From Magnetovibrio sp. (GTDB lineage Bacteria > Pseudomonadota > Alphaproteobacteria > Rhodospirillales > Magnetovibrionaceae): a DNA stretch of 8,591 bases. The notes beneath the pieces were generated by a model. The model made no database searches. It had not been told where the DNA came from and saw nothing but the letters and a program-made list of their open reading frames with translations. The position numbers and the translations under genes are program-made. Location: contig JAESUA010000066.1 in the NCBI GenBank assembly GCA_016763255.1, forward strand, positions 1 through 8,591. The letters run 5' to 3'. Positions 1 through 7,042 of this stretch are shown here, in pieces (position 1 is the stretch's first letter; every line of letters begins with the position of its first letter).

Positions 1-1827
1 CTTGGCGTTGGCGGCGGCTTGTGCGTCGGGTCCATTGCCGGTGTTGTCGGGCACCGCGAAGGCCAGCACGGCGACGATGCCGACGGCGACCCAGCTCCTG
101 CGGCCATAGCGGTGATGCATACGTTTGTGGACATAGAGCATGGCGATAACCACAACCATGATCGCGCCGATCAATACGGCGGCCAACTGGCTCACCTGAA
201 TGGCGAGGATGCTGACCAGCCAAATGGCGGTGGCGGCCAGGGCAAAACCTAAGAAGCGGCGTAAAATCACCATCCAACGCCCCGGTTTGGGCATCTTGGT
301 GGCAAATTTAGGAAATGCTGCAACCAATAGGTAGGGCAGTGCCAAACCGACACCAAGGGCGGCGAAGATGCTGAGAATTTCACCGGTGCCGCGGGCCAGG
401 GCAAAGCCGACGGCGGTGCCCAGGAATGGGGCCGAGCATGGCGTGGCCAGCAAGGTAGCAAGCGCCCCGGTCATGAAGTGGCCACCCAGGCTGTGTACAT
501 GGGTGGTGGTGGCGCCAATTTCGTTGACCGCGTCGGGTAAGTGAACTTCGAAAAACCCCCACAGATTGCACGCGAACAAGGTCACGATCAGGGCCATGGC
601 GACGAGGAACCAGGGGTGTTGGAATTGGATCCCCCAACCAATGGATATTCCGGCACTTTTCAACGCGACCAGGATGAGGGCCAGCACCAAAAATGAACTG
701 ATGATGCCTGCCGAGGTGGCGAGGAAACTAAGCCGCACGGTGCGGGTTTCACCGCCGCCGTGGCCGACCACACCTAGCAGCTTGATCGAAAGCACCGGCA
801 AAACGCAGGGCATCAGATTCAAGATCATGCCGCCCAGAACGGCCAGGGCCAACATCGTCCACAGGGATGGCCCCTGGAACATGGATGGAGCCAGCGATTG
901 AGCCAGTGGTTGGGCCAGGGTATCGAGTATAGCCAGCGTATCCGGCGTGGCGAGGGTCGGTTGCACGCTGAATTCAGCACCGCGCGGGCTGTCGGCTAAG
1001 GTGACGGTCAACTTGGTTTGATTCAGCGATGTTTTGGCGGATTTGAGGCCTTCAAAATCTACCTCCATCACCGCAATCATGCCATCCGGGCTGAGCGCTA
1101 CGCGGGGTTTGGCAAAGGCCATTTCCAGCGGACCTTCGATGAACGCATCGAGGTTCTTAAAAGCGCTGATGGTGGTGGCTTCGAGGTACAGTGTGCCACT
1201 GTCGCCATCGCTGGCAGGATCAATTTGGAATTGTGTGGTTTTGATCTTCAGGCCCAGGGCATCGCCGTTGCCCGGTACCAGACCCGGCACCGTGGTTTGA
1301 AAGCGATTGATCAGGTGGGCTTGTGCGGACGGTGTGCCCGGTCCGGCGGGCAGAAAAATATCGATTTCGGCGTCATAAGGAACACAGATTTCGGCGCATG
1401 CCAGATAGCTGATCTGGGTCTTTAGGGCCACCGCTTCACCCGGCCGTTCCAGGGTCACGATCAGCGGCAATACCACTTCGCCGGTGTAACCTAAGGTCTC
1501 AAAGCCAAGGATCGAAAAGCGTTCCGGCAGTGGCCAGTTGATCGTCGCGTCTTTGACGTTGACGGAACCGTCCCATTCGACCGATGGTGGAAATCCGGCA
1601 TCGCCTGGGGATCGCCAATATATTTTCCAATGGTCTTTGAGCTTAAATTGCAAGCCCAAGGTGAGCGTATCGGCTTCACCGGTGGCATCCGTCTGGCTGA
1701 TGATGCGCAGCTGGGAATAATCGGTTTTAGCCCAATCGCTGGATGCAGCGAGAACCGGAGACGCCAACAGGCTCAATCCGGTGAAAAGGGTGCTCAAAAC
1801 GGCAAGGGTGCGTGCTAAATGTATCAT
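1..1827 (-). CDS. scsB: ScsB/DsbD-family membrane thiol:disulfide electron transporter, 3' end outside window
   Basis: Members of this family carry electrons from cytoplasmic thioredoxin across the inner membrane to periplasmic thiol proteins. The frame is open for all 609 codons to the left edge, with no internal stop. Residues 1-27 form a signal peptide ending ASPVLA. Residues about 30-310 are a periplasmic domain with a CAEIC pair (C144, C148). From about 323 a polytopic membrane domain begins, with C341 in NLMPCVLPVLS and C464 in ATPCSAPFLG, the two cysteines expected of DsbD/ScsB. The last visible residues, after a final helix, look like a linker, so the C-terminal thioredoxin domain should lie just beyond position 1. 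The ATG at 1827 is the first start after an in-frame TGA 33 bases upstream; the ribosome site is weak. The long N-terminal region favours ScsB over classical DsbD, but the symbol is tentative. It is divergent from yqgE. Confidence 0.88.
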   Translation of the reverse strand, partial: MIHLARTLAVLSTLFTGLSLLASPVLAASSDWAKTDYSQLRIISQTDATGEADTLTLGLQFKLKDHWKIYWRSPGDAGFPPSVEWDGSVNVKDATINWPLPERFSILGFETLGYTGEVVLPLIVTLERPGEAVALKTQISYLACAEICVPYDAEIDIFLPAGPGTPSAQAHLINRFQTTVPGLVPGNGDALGLKIKTTQFQIDPASDGDSGTLYLEATTISAFKNLDAFIEGPLEMAFAKPRVALSPDGMIAVMEVDFEGLKSAKTSLNQTKLTVTLADSPRGAEFSVQPTLATPDTLAILDTLAQPLAQSLAPSMFQGPSLWTMLALAVLGGMILNLMPCVLPVLSIKLLGVVGHGGGETRTVRLSFLATSAGIISSFLVLALILVALKSAGISIGWGIQFQHPWFLVAMALIVTLFACNLWGFFEVHLPDAVNEIGATTTHVHSLGGHFMTGALATLLATPCSAPFLGTAVGFALARGTGEILSIFAALGVGLALPYLLVAAFPKFATKMPKPGRWMVILRRFLGFALAATAIWLVSILAIQVSQLAAVLIGAIMVVVIAMLYVHKRMHHRYGRRSWVAVGIVAVLAFAVPDNTGNGPDAQAAANAK

Positions 1828-1992
1828 GGCCTCTGAGTATGTTGTTATTTTTGTTCACTGTAAGCACAGATCATGGCCGGTTTGAGGCAAATCACAAAAT
1901 CTTGAAACTATTTGAGGAGGCGGTTCCATCAAACAAAGCACATATGTAATACTGAAAGGTAAGCGTTTTCAGGCCTTAGAAGCGGTGAACCC
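1828..1992. promoter_or_regulatory. Divergent intergenic region between scsB-like gene and yqgE
   Basis: These 165 bases separate the start codons of two genes read outward, so promoters for both should lie here. The centre is richer in A and T than the flanking genes. I looked for paired -35/-10 boxes on both strands and found none good enough to place. Candidates such as TTGAAA near 1902 and TAATAC near 1947 lack a matching partner at a normal spacing. No strong hairpin was seen. The assignment as a promoter region is inferred from gene orientation only. Confidence 0.45.
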
Positions 1993-2568
1993 ATGACCAT
2001 TCAAACCTCCGATAGCCCTTATCTTGTTGGCTCTTTACTCGTTGCCATGCCAGGCATGCCCGATGCACGCTTTTCCAAGGCGGTGATTTATGTGTGTGCC
2101 CATAACGATGAAGGCGCGATGGGGCTGGTCATCAACCAGGCCATGAGCGACCTCACGTTTCCCGATTTGCTGGCCCAGCTCAATTTGGTGCAAACCGATC
2201 CCCAAGCGGCGGTTTCGATTCAATTTGGCGGACCGGTTGAACAGGGTCGCGGCTTTGTCTTGCACAGCCCGGATTATTTGCACGAATCGACCCAAGTGGT
2301 CGACGACGACGTTGCGTTGACCGGTACGATGGATATTTTGCAAGCCATCGCCGAAGGACATGGTCCCAAAGAACGCATTTTGGCCCTAGGTTATGCGGGC
2401 TGGGGGCCGGGCCAACTGGACAACGAGATTCTTGCCAACGGTTGGCTAACGGTCGAGGCCGACCGCGAAATTGTCTTTAATGTCGAGCTGGAAGACAAAT
2501 GGGCGTGCGCCCTGAGCAAACTCGGCATCGACCTCAGCTTGCTGTCGCAAGAGGCTGGCCACGCCTGA
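1993..2568 (+). CDS. yqgE: YqgE/AlgH family protein (UPF0301, DUF179)
   Basis: The 191-residue product matches the YqgE/AlgH family along its whole length and has the usual family size. Visible hallmarks are LLVAMPGMPD and the RFSKAVIYVCAHNDEGAMGL stretch near the N-terminus (about residues 15-45). Around 77-92 is FGGPVEQGRGFVLHS, and around 134-150 ALGYAGWGPGQLDNEI followed by NGWL. No signal peptide or membrane helix is present, so it should be cytosolic. The biochemical role of the family is not established; AlgH was named from work on alginate gene expression in Pseudomonas. The ATG at 1993 precedes the family's usual N-terminal motif by about 15 residues. Its ribosome site is weak (GGTG about 5 bases upstream). 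The gene reads divergently from the ScsB-like gene. The family call is firm; function is not. Confidence 0.95.
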   Translation: MTIQTSDSPYLVGSLLVAMPGMPDARFSKAVIYVCAHNDEGAMGLVINQAMSDLTFPDLLAQLNLVQTDPQAAVSIQFGGPVEQGRGFVLHSPDYLHESTQVVDDDVALTGTMDILQAIAEGHGPKERILALGYAGWGPGQLDNEILANGWLTVEADREIVFNVELEDKWACALSKLGIDLSLLSQEAGHA

Positions 2569-2699
2569 AACCTTCAACCGTTATGACCATATGTTGGTGG
2601 GTGTGACGCCTGTCATAGGGGGGCGGGTTGGTTATGCCTAGAATCGAAGCATGAACCAATTTGAGCATTGCTCATGTTTTGAAGTGAGGCACCCCATTC
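2569..2699 (+). other. Intergenic gap between yqgE and the 104-aa membrane protein gene
   Basis: This is a 131-base gap between two co-directional genes. It holds a -10-like TAGAAT at 2639-2644 without a convincing -35 box at 16-18 bases. It also holds a small hairpin, TGAGC-ATT-GCTCA, at 2662-2674. A TGAC-N4-GTCA dyad lies at 2604-2615. None is strong enough to call a promoter, terminator or operator. The GTGAGG at about 2684-2689 is a plausible, slightly distant ribosome site for the gene at 2700. Confidence 0.3.
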
Positions 2700-3014
2700 A
2701 TGACCAGTTTAGAAATATTTTTATCGATTGTCGCCACGGGTATTGGACTGGTTTCACTGTGGGTTATTGCAGACGTGACCAAAAAGCTCACCCGGCAAAC
2801 CCACCAAATGATTGCAGAAACCCAACAAGACGTGGTGCGCATGTTGGACCAATCGAATCAAGCGGGCCACGCGTTGGACGAAAAATATGCCAACATCAAG
2901 CATACGATGTTGGGTATGAAGCAGGCCCATAAGAAAGAGATTGCGCGTTTGAAGGCCGCAATTGCCGAGAAACAGGATAAGCCCAACCGTCGACACCGAG
3001 GTGTGGCGGCCTAG
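2700..3014 (+). CDS. Unrecognised small membrane-anchored protein with charged helical tail
   Basis: I do not recognise a family for this 104-residue protein. Residues about 4-25 form a single hydrophobic helix (IFLSIVATGIGLVSLWVIAD). They are followed by a long polar, helix-favouring region rich in Q, K, E and A, with hydrophobic positions at coiled-coil-like intervals (roughly 26-95). The end is basic (KPNRRHRGVAA). Absence of positive charge before the helix and lysines after it suggests a cytoplasmic tail. GTGAGG about 10 bases before the ATG can serve as ribosome site. An overlapping frame at 2651-2932 gives an irregular, Cys/His/Pro-rich peptide and is less protein-like. The gene ends 16 bases from the convergent M16 peptidase gene. 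It could be a scaffold or accessory membrane protein, but the sequence gives no specific role. Confidence 0.7.
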   Translation: MTSLEIFLSIVATGIGLVSLWVIADVTKKLTRQTHQMIAETQQDVVRMLDQSNQAGHALDEKYANIKHTMLGMKQAHKKEIARLKAAIAEKQDKPNRRHRGVAA

Positions 3015-3024
3015 CTTTATCCTG
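2973..3024. repeat. Inverted repeat at the convergent gene ends
   Basis: CAGGATAAGC at 2973-2982 pairs with GCTTTATCCTG at 3014-3024 with one bulged T, giving a stem of about 10 base pairs. Inside the loop a second hairpin can form, ACAC-CGAG-GTGT at 2993-3004. The element covers the last codons of the 104-aa gene and the gap before the convergent M16 stop codon at 3031. This is a usual place for a bidirectional transcription terminator. There is no proper T-run on either side, so the terminator role is only an inference. Confidence 0.35.
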
Positions 3025-3030
3025 AGACGA

Positions 3031-4311
3031 CTATCGGTTCAAACGAGCTGAAATCTTATCAAAATCTTCGACACCGGAAATAGGCCCCAGTGCGGCCACC
3101 GTTGGGGTGCCCTGGAAAATGCGGGCGCAAACGTTTTTGATGGCCGTCGTGTCGACAGCTTCGATTTTGGCGACGGCTTCGTCTGCCGGGATTGGACGGC
3201 CGAAGATCATCAACTGACGGGCCAATTGCTCGGCCCTTGATGAGGTGCTTTCTAGGCTCATGAGGATCGATGATTTCAACTGTGCTTTGGCCCGGTTGAG
3301 TTCGTCTGTGCTAACGCCCTGGTCAAGCTTGCCGATTTCATCACACACCACGGGGATCAATTCGGCCACGTCCTTTTCGCCGGTTCCAGCATAAATGCCG
3401 AACACGCCACCGTCGGCATAGGCGGTGATGAAGCTGTATACGGAATACACCAGGCCGCGCTTTTCACGCACTTCTTGGAACAGCCGTGACGACATACCGC
3501 CGCCAAACAGCATCGACATCACCGAGGCGGCATAAAAATCATCATCGACGTAGCTGAAGCCTTTAAAGCCCAATAAAAAATGCACCTGTTCGATGTCGCG
3601 GCTTTCGCGGATATCGCCGCCGACATAGTTCGCCGGGCCCTGGGTGTCGGCGGTGGCGGCACGTGCGGGTTGGGTGAAGTGCTGGCTGGCCAAATCAACC
3701 AGTTGGTCGTGCTGGAAATTGCCGGCAGCCGACAACACCATGGAGCCGGCGCGGTAATGATCACCCATATAGGTCATGATGTCGTCGCGGGGCATGCCGG
3801 TGATGCCATCGAGCGTCCCCAAAACCGGACGGCCCAAGGCTTGGTCAGGATAACAGGCATCTTGAAATAGATCGAAGATGACGTCGTCCGGGGTGTCGTT
3901 GGCCTGGTTGATCTCTTGCAAGATCACGCCGCGTTCGCGTTCCAACTCTTCTTCGTCGAGCACCGCGTTTTGCACCAAGTCCGCGACCACATCGACGGCC
4001 AAGCCAAGATCATCTTTCAACACTTTGGCGTAATAGGCGGTGTTCTCGCGGGAGGTGTAGGCGTTGATGTGTCCACCGACGTCCTCAATTTCTTCGGCGA
4101 TGGCCTGGGCGTTGCGCTTACGCGTGCCCTTGAACGTCATGTGTTCCAACATGTGGGACACACCGTTGAGCTGTTGTGATTCAAGTCGCGCACCCGCTTC
4201 GATCCAGATGCCCGCAGAAGCGGTCTCGACGCTGTTCATTTCATCGGAAATGATGCGCAGCCCATTGTCGAGGGTGGTGATGCGCACAGATTCGTTAACG
4301 GTCTCGCTCAA
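3031..4311 (-). CDS. M16 family zinc metallopeptidase (mitochondrial-processing-peptidase-like)
   Basis: This 426-residue protein is a single-unit M16 peptidase of the type related to mitochondrial processing peptidase beta; the bacterial substrate is not known. The inverted zinc motif HMLEH is at residues 53-57. The third ligand, E133 in ILQEI, lies 76 residues further on, the spacing expected for the family. The C-terminal half carries GGGMSSRLFQEVREKRGLVY, holding the conserved R/Y region. All metal ligands are present, so it should be active. There is no signal peptide, implying a cytosolic enzyme. The start is a TTG at 4311 that overlaps the thrC TGA (TTGA). AGGAG lies 11 bases upstream, inside thrC. 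A GTG at 4287 has no ribosome site and is less likely. The layout implies co-transcription and coupling with thrC. Confidence 0.95.
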   Translation of the reverse strand: MSETVNESVRITTLDNGLRIISDEMNSVETASAGIWIEAGARLESQQLNGVSHMLEHMTFKGTRKRNAQAIAEEIEDVGGHINAYTSRENTAYYAKVLKDDLGLAVDVVADLVQNAVLDEEELERERGVILQEINQANDTPDDVIFDLFQDACYPDQALGRPVLGTLDGITGMPRDDIMTYMGDHYRAGSMVLSAAGNFQHDQLVDLASQHFTQPARAATADTQGPANYVGGDIRESRDIEQVHFLLGFKGFSYVDDDFYAASVMSMLFGGGMSSRLFQEVREKRGLVYSVYSFITAYADGGVFGIYAGTGEKDVAELIPVVCDEIGKLDQGVSTDELNRAKAQLKSSILMSLESTSSRAEQLARQLMIFGRPIPADEAVAKIEAVDTTAIKNVCARIFQGTPTVAALGPISGVEDFDKISARLNR

Positions 4312-5714
4312 AGCTTGCCGCGCTCCTGTAAAGTCGTTTCGATGTGGCCTTTGACGGCGTCAAAGTTGCCGGGTAACTCGCAATACTTCTCTTCACGTTC
4401 ATATAGGTCGCTTAGATGCGATGGCAACTCGGGATATATGCCGGATGCCGCTTTTACCGCATCTGGGAACTTCGCCGGATGGGCGGTGGCCAGACACACC
4501 ATGGGGATGTTTTTGTCCCAACGCCGCGCCCGTGCCGCGCCGATACCGATGGCCGAGTGGGTATCGATCAGGTAATGGTAATCTTTATAAGTGTCGCCGA
4601 TCAGCTTGGCGGCGGCCGCATCATCAAAACGTTCACCATCCATAACGTCTTTCAGACGCGCCATAAAGGCATCCGTGACGCTAAAATGTCCACTGTCTTT
4701 AAATTCTTGCATGGCGTTGTTGAGTGCTGAGCTGTCGCGCCCCAGCAATTCGAACATGAAGCGCTCGAAATTGGACGAGATTTGAATGTCCATGGAGGGG
4801 CTAGAGGTGGCGAACACCTCCTTGCTTTGCATGCGTCCGGTTTCGATAAAGCGGATCAAAATGTCGTTGGCGTTGGAGCCGATGACAAACTGGCTGATGG
4901 GCAGGCCCATCTGTTTGGCGGCATACCCGGCAAAGACATTGCCGAAGTTTCCGGTGGGCACTGAAAAGGCCACCGCGGTTTCGGGTGCCCCGGCTTTGAG
5001 CCCGGCCCAGAAATAATAAACCATCTGAGCCATGATGCGCACCCAGTTGATTGAGTTGACCGCACCTAAGTTGACGGCATCACGGAACGCTTCGTCGGCG
5101 AACAGGCCTTTGACGGTGTTTTGGCAATCATCAAAATTACCCGTCAGTGCGATGTTGTGGACGTTGTCGGACAACACCGTGGTCATCTGGCGGCGCTGTA
5201 CGTCGGAAACCTTGCCGCTGGGGTGGAGGATGAAGATTTCGATGTTGTCGCGATCGCGACATGCCTCAATCGCGGCCGATCCGGTATCACCGGACGTGGC
5301 CCCAACGATGGTCAGTTTGGTTTTGCGTTTGGCCAGCACGTGGTCGAAGATGCGACCCAAAAACTGCAGGGCAAAATCCTTGAACGCCAGGGTCGGGCCG
5401 TGGAACAGTTCCAGCACGAACTCATTATCGCCCAGCTTGACCAGCGGTGCGATGTCATCGCCAACGAACACTCCATAGGTGTCCTTGATGATCTGGTGCA
5501 GCTCATCACGGCTGATCACTTCATCGACAAACGGCAACATCACGGTGACGGCCAAATCGACATACGACATGGTTTTCATGTCGGCCAATTGGGCGGTCGA
5601 AAACTGCGGCCAGGTTTCTGGCAGATACAGCCCGCCATCGTGGGCCAAGCCGGTCAAAAGGACGTCGTCAAAGGCAAGTTTTGGGGCGTTTCCCCGGGTA
5701 CTGATATACTTCAC
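4308..5714 (-). CDS. thrC: Threonine synthase
   Basis: Threonine synthase converts O-phospho-L-homoserine and water to L-threonine and phosphate using pyridoxal phosphate; it is the last step of threonine synthesis, in the cytosol. The 468-residue length and the N-terminus MKYISTRGNAPKLAFDDVLL are typical of the longer bacterial ThrC type. The PLP lysine is K112 in GPTLAFKDFALQFLG. GATSGDTGSAA (residues 138-148) and the phosphate-binding PTGNFGN (253-259) are intact. The start is a GTG at 5714, supported by the family N-terminus and by a GGACCGGA stretch just upstream. The gene overlaps the following M16 peptidase by 4 bases and is divergent from lrgA. No threonine-rich leader peptide or attenuator was seen upstream. 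Confidence 0.98.
   Translation of the reverse strand: MKYISTRGNAPKLAFDDVLLTGLAHDGGLYLPETWPQFSTAQLADMKTMSYVDLAVTVMLPFVDEVISRDELHQIIKDTYGVFVGDDIAPLVKLGDNEFVLELFHGPTLAFKDFALQFLGRIFDHVLAKRKTKLTIVGATSGDTGSAAIEACRDRDNIEIFILHPSGKVSDVQRRQMTTVLSDNVHNIALTGNFDDCQNTVKGLFADEAFRDAVNLGAVNSINWVRIMAQMVYYFWAGLKAGAPETAVAFSVPTGNFGNVFAGYAAKQMGLPISQFVIGSNANDILIRFIETGRMQSKEVFATSSPSMDIQISSNFERFMFELLGRDSSALNNAMQEFKDSGHFSVTDAFMARLKDVMDGERFDDAAAAKLIGDTYKDYHYLIDTHSAIGIGAARARRWDKNIPMVCLATAHPAKFPDAVKAASGIYPELPSHLSDLYEREEKYCELPGNFDAVKGHIETTLQERGKL
4323..4327 (-). promoter_or_regulatory. Ribosome binding site inside thrC for the M16 peptidase
   Basis: AGGAG, read on the minus strand, lies 11 bases before the TTG at 4311, within the last codons of thrC. 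It is the only good match near the possible starts of the peptidase. It therefore favours the TTG over the GTG 24 bases downstream. The spacing is slightly longer than ideal. Confidence 0.5.
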
Positions 5715-5834
5715 GGTTCCGGTCCGTAGAAATTTACAAATAAGTGCTCCCTTTCTTAGAGTTCACAGACCAAAATAGCAATCCAGAAGCGTTCAATTCG
5801 ACAGGTTTCATTCACTTCAATCATGGGGGCTAAC
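5715..5834. promoter_or_regulatory. Divergent thrC / lrgA promoter region
   Basis: These 120 bases lie between the divergent starts of thrC and lrgA, so promoters for both are expected here. On the plus strand TTTACA at 5733-5738 and TAGAGT at 5757-5762 are 18 bases apart. This is a modest sigma-70-like pair that could drive lrgAB. I found no equally clear pair for thrC. No regulator site or leader structure was recognised. The region call comes mainly from orientation. Confidence 0.4.
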
Positions 5835-6215
5835 ATGACACTCGGCTTTATCACTTGGCTACTGGTGTTCCAATTGCTCGGTGAAGTGATCTCAAAAGGC
5901 CTCGATCTACCCTTGCCGGGGCCGGTGGTTGGCATGGCGCTGCTGTTTTTGGCCCTGGTGGTGCGCGGTGAAGTGCCCGATGGCCTCAAGGATACGGCAG
6001 CAGGACTGCTCAAACATCTGTCTTTGTTGTTCGTGCCCGCAGGGGTGGGGGTGATGATGCACCTTCATCTTTTGCAAGACGAATGGCAGGGCATCACGGT
6101 GGCTTTGCTGGTCAGCACCGTGGCGACCATTGCGGTAACGGCGCTGATGATGGTGGGACTCGGCAAATTGAGCGCTAAAATCACCGCAAAATCGGGGGGA
6201 CCATCCGATGGGTGA
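5835..6215 (+). CDS. lrgA: CidA/LrgA family membrane protein
   Basis: A small integral membrane protein of the CidA/LrgA family, with about four hydrophobic helices. The N-terminal signature LLVFQLLGEVISKGLDLPLP followed by GPVVGMALL is characteristic, as is LLFVPAGVGVMMH in the middle. Holin-like roles were proposed in Staphylococcus. Related LrgAB/PftAB and plastid PLGG1 proteins move small organic acids such as pyruvate or glycolate, so transport is a reasonable alternative here. Two ATGs are possible. The one at 5835 has GGGGG at 5825-5829 as ribosome site and gives 126 residues. The one at 5823 gives 130 residues but has no nearby site. The stop overlaps the start of lrgB by 8 bases, indicating one operon and probably one complex. 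No LytSR-type regulator is in the window. Confidence 0.9.
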   Translation: MTLGFITWLLVFQLLGEVISKGLDLPLPGPVVGMALLFLALVVRGEVPDGLKDTAAGLLKHLSLLFVPAGVGVMMHLHLLQDEWQGITVALLVSTVATIAVTALMMVGLGKLSAKITAKSGGPSDG

Positions 6216-6927
6216 GGGTTTTACGCAAATCTGGGTGTATCTTTCGACCACCCCACTGTTGGGGCTGACCCTGACCTTGGTGGCTTATCAGGCGGGGATG
6301 TGGATATACACCCGTGCCAATCTCAACCCATTGCTCAATCCGGTGCTGATTGCGGTGTTGTTGCTGGTGGGCCTTTTGATGCTCACCGGCACTCAATATT
6401 CAACTTATTTTGACGGCGCACAGTTTGTCCACTTTATGCTTGGCCCGGCGACGGTGGCCTTGGCAGTACCGTTGTATCAGCAATTCAAAAAGGTCCGCGG
6501 ATCATTTGTGACCATCTTGGTGGCGATTCTAACCGGCTCACTGACCGCTGCGCTCAGCGCCATCGGTGTTGCCTGGGCCATGGGCGTGTCGCGTGAAACG
6601 TTGCTGTCGCTGGCCCCCAAATCGGTCACTGCCCCCATCGCCATGGGTATATCTGAGGCCACCGGCGGGGTGCCGTCGCTGACCGCGGTGCTGGTGATTC
6701 TAACCGGCATCACCGGTGCGGTGTTGGGCACCTGGACCTTGAATGCCTTGCGCATCACAGACTGGCGTGCGCGGGGCTTGGCCATGGGCACCGCCAGTCA
6801 CGGCATCGGTACCGCACGTGCGTTGCAGGTTAACGAAGTCGCGGGTGCCTTCGCCAGCCTTGCCATGGGCCTTAACGGCTTGGCCACGGCGGTGTTGCTG
6901 CCACTGATTTTGCGGCTGATTTTTTAG
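6208..6927 (+). CDS. lrgB: LrgB/CidB family membrane protein
   Basis: This 239-residue polytopic membrane protein is the usual partner of LrgA/CidA and has the normal family length. The two conserved blocks are plain: LAPKSVTAPIAMGISEATGG at about residues 135-154, and MGTASHGIGTARA at about 192-204. The rest is a series of hydrophobic helices from residue 14 to the C-terminus. The start ATG at 6208 lies inside the end of lrgA (ATGGGTGA junction), so translation is probably coupled. Together the pair may act as an organic-acid transporter or in envelope homeostasis; the sequence does not decide between these. No terminator hairpin was seen directly after the stop. Confidence 0.95.
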   Translation: MGEGFTQIWVYLSTTPLLGLTLTLVAYQAGMWIYTRANLNPLLNPVLIAVLLLVGLLMLTGTQYSTYFDGAQFVHFMLGPATVALAVPLYQQFKKVRGSFVTILVAILTGSLTAALSAIGVAWAMGVSRETLLSLAPKSVTAPIAMGISEATGGVPSLTAVLVILTGITGAVLGTWTLNALRITDWRARGLAMGTASHGIGTARALQVNEVAGAFASLAMGLNGLATAVLLPLILRLIF

Positions 6928-7029
6928 CTCACAAGGAACCTACATCAGTTTTACATTAGAATAATTTAATTGACTTATAGTCTAAATATGGAATGTTCCG
7001 CGCGCCTCCCCGCCAAACAAAAGTCTATC
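6928..7029 (+). promoter_or_regulatory. AT-rich region upstream of the 43-aa membrane microprotein
   Basis: About 6945-6992 is strikingly AT-rich compared with the GC-rich genes around it, a composition typical of a promoter. It holds TTTACA at 6950-6955 and TTGACT at 6970-6975, either of which could be a -35 box. No good -10 box at 16-18 bases could be assigned to either. Imperfect dyads are present, GACT-TAT-AGTC at 6972-6982 and GGAA-TG-TTCC at 6990-6999. It probably drives the small gene at 7043, but this is inference. Confidence 0.4.
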
Positions 7030-7035
7030 AAGGAG
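7030..7035 (+). promoter_or_regulatory. Strong ribosome binding site for the 43-aa gene
   Basis: AAGGAG is followed by a 7-base spacer and then the ATG at 7043. It is the best Shine-Dalgarno match in the window and the main reason for accepting such a short gene as real. Confidence 0.7.
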
Positions 7036-7042
7036 ATAAATA

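Noticed and set aside
1018..1425. 135-codon plus-strand frame, with another at 1034-1300
   Set aside because: Both are antisense to the clearly coding ScsB-like gene and show no protein-like pattern.
2604..2615. TGAC-N4-GTCA dyad as an FNR/CRP-type operator
   Set aside because: Arms of only four bases that do not match the FNR (TTGAT-N4-ATCAA) or CRP half-sites; chance is a sufficient explanation.
2662..2674. TGAGC-ATT-GCTCA hairpin as yqgE terminator
   Set aside because: The stem is only five pairs with a 3-base loop and no T-run, and it lies about 95 bases after the yqgE stop.
2651..2932. 93-codon frame overlapping the 104-aa gene
   Set aside because: The product is irregular and rich in Cys, His and Pro, while the overlapping frame gives a sensible membrane helix and a polar tail. 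It also has no ribosome site.
5121..5729. 202-codon plus-strand frame
   Set aside because: It is antisense to thrC, which has a complete set of family motifs. The predicted product has no recognisable domain and is explained by codon bias of thrC.
6950..6996. Full sigma-70 promoter for the microprotein gene
   Set aside because: TTTACA and TTGACT are good -35 candidates but neither has a convincing -10 box at 16-18 bases, so only an AT-rich upstream region is reported.
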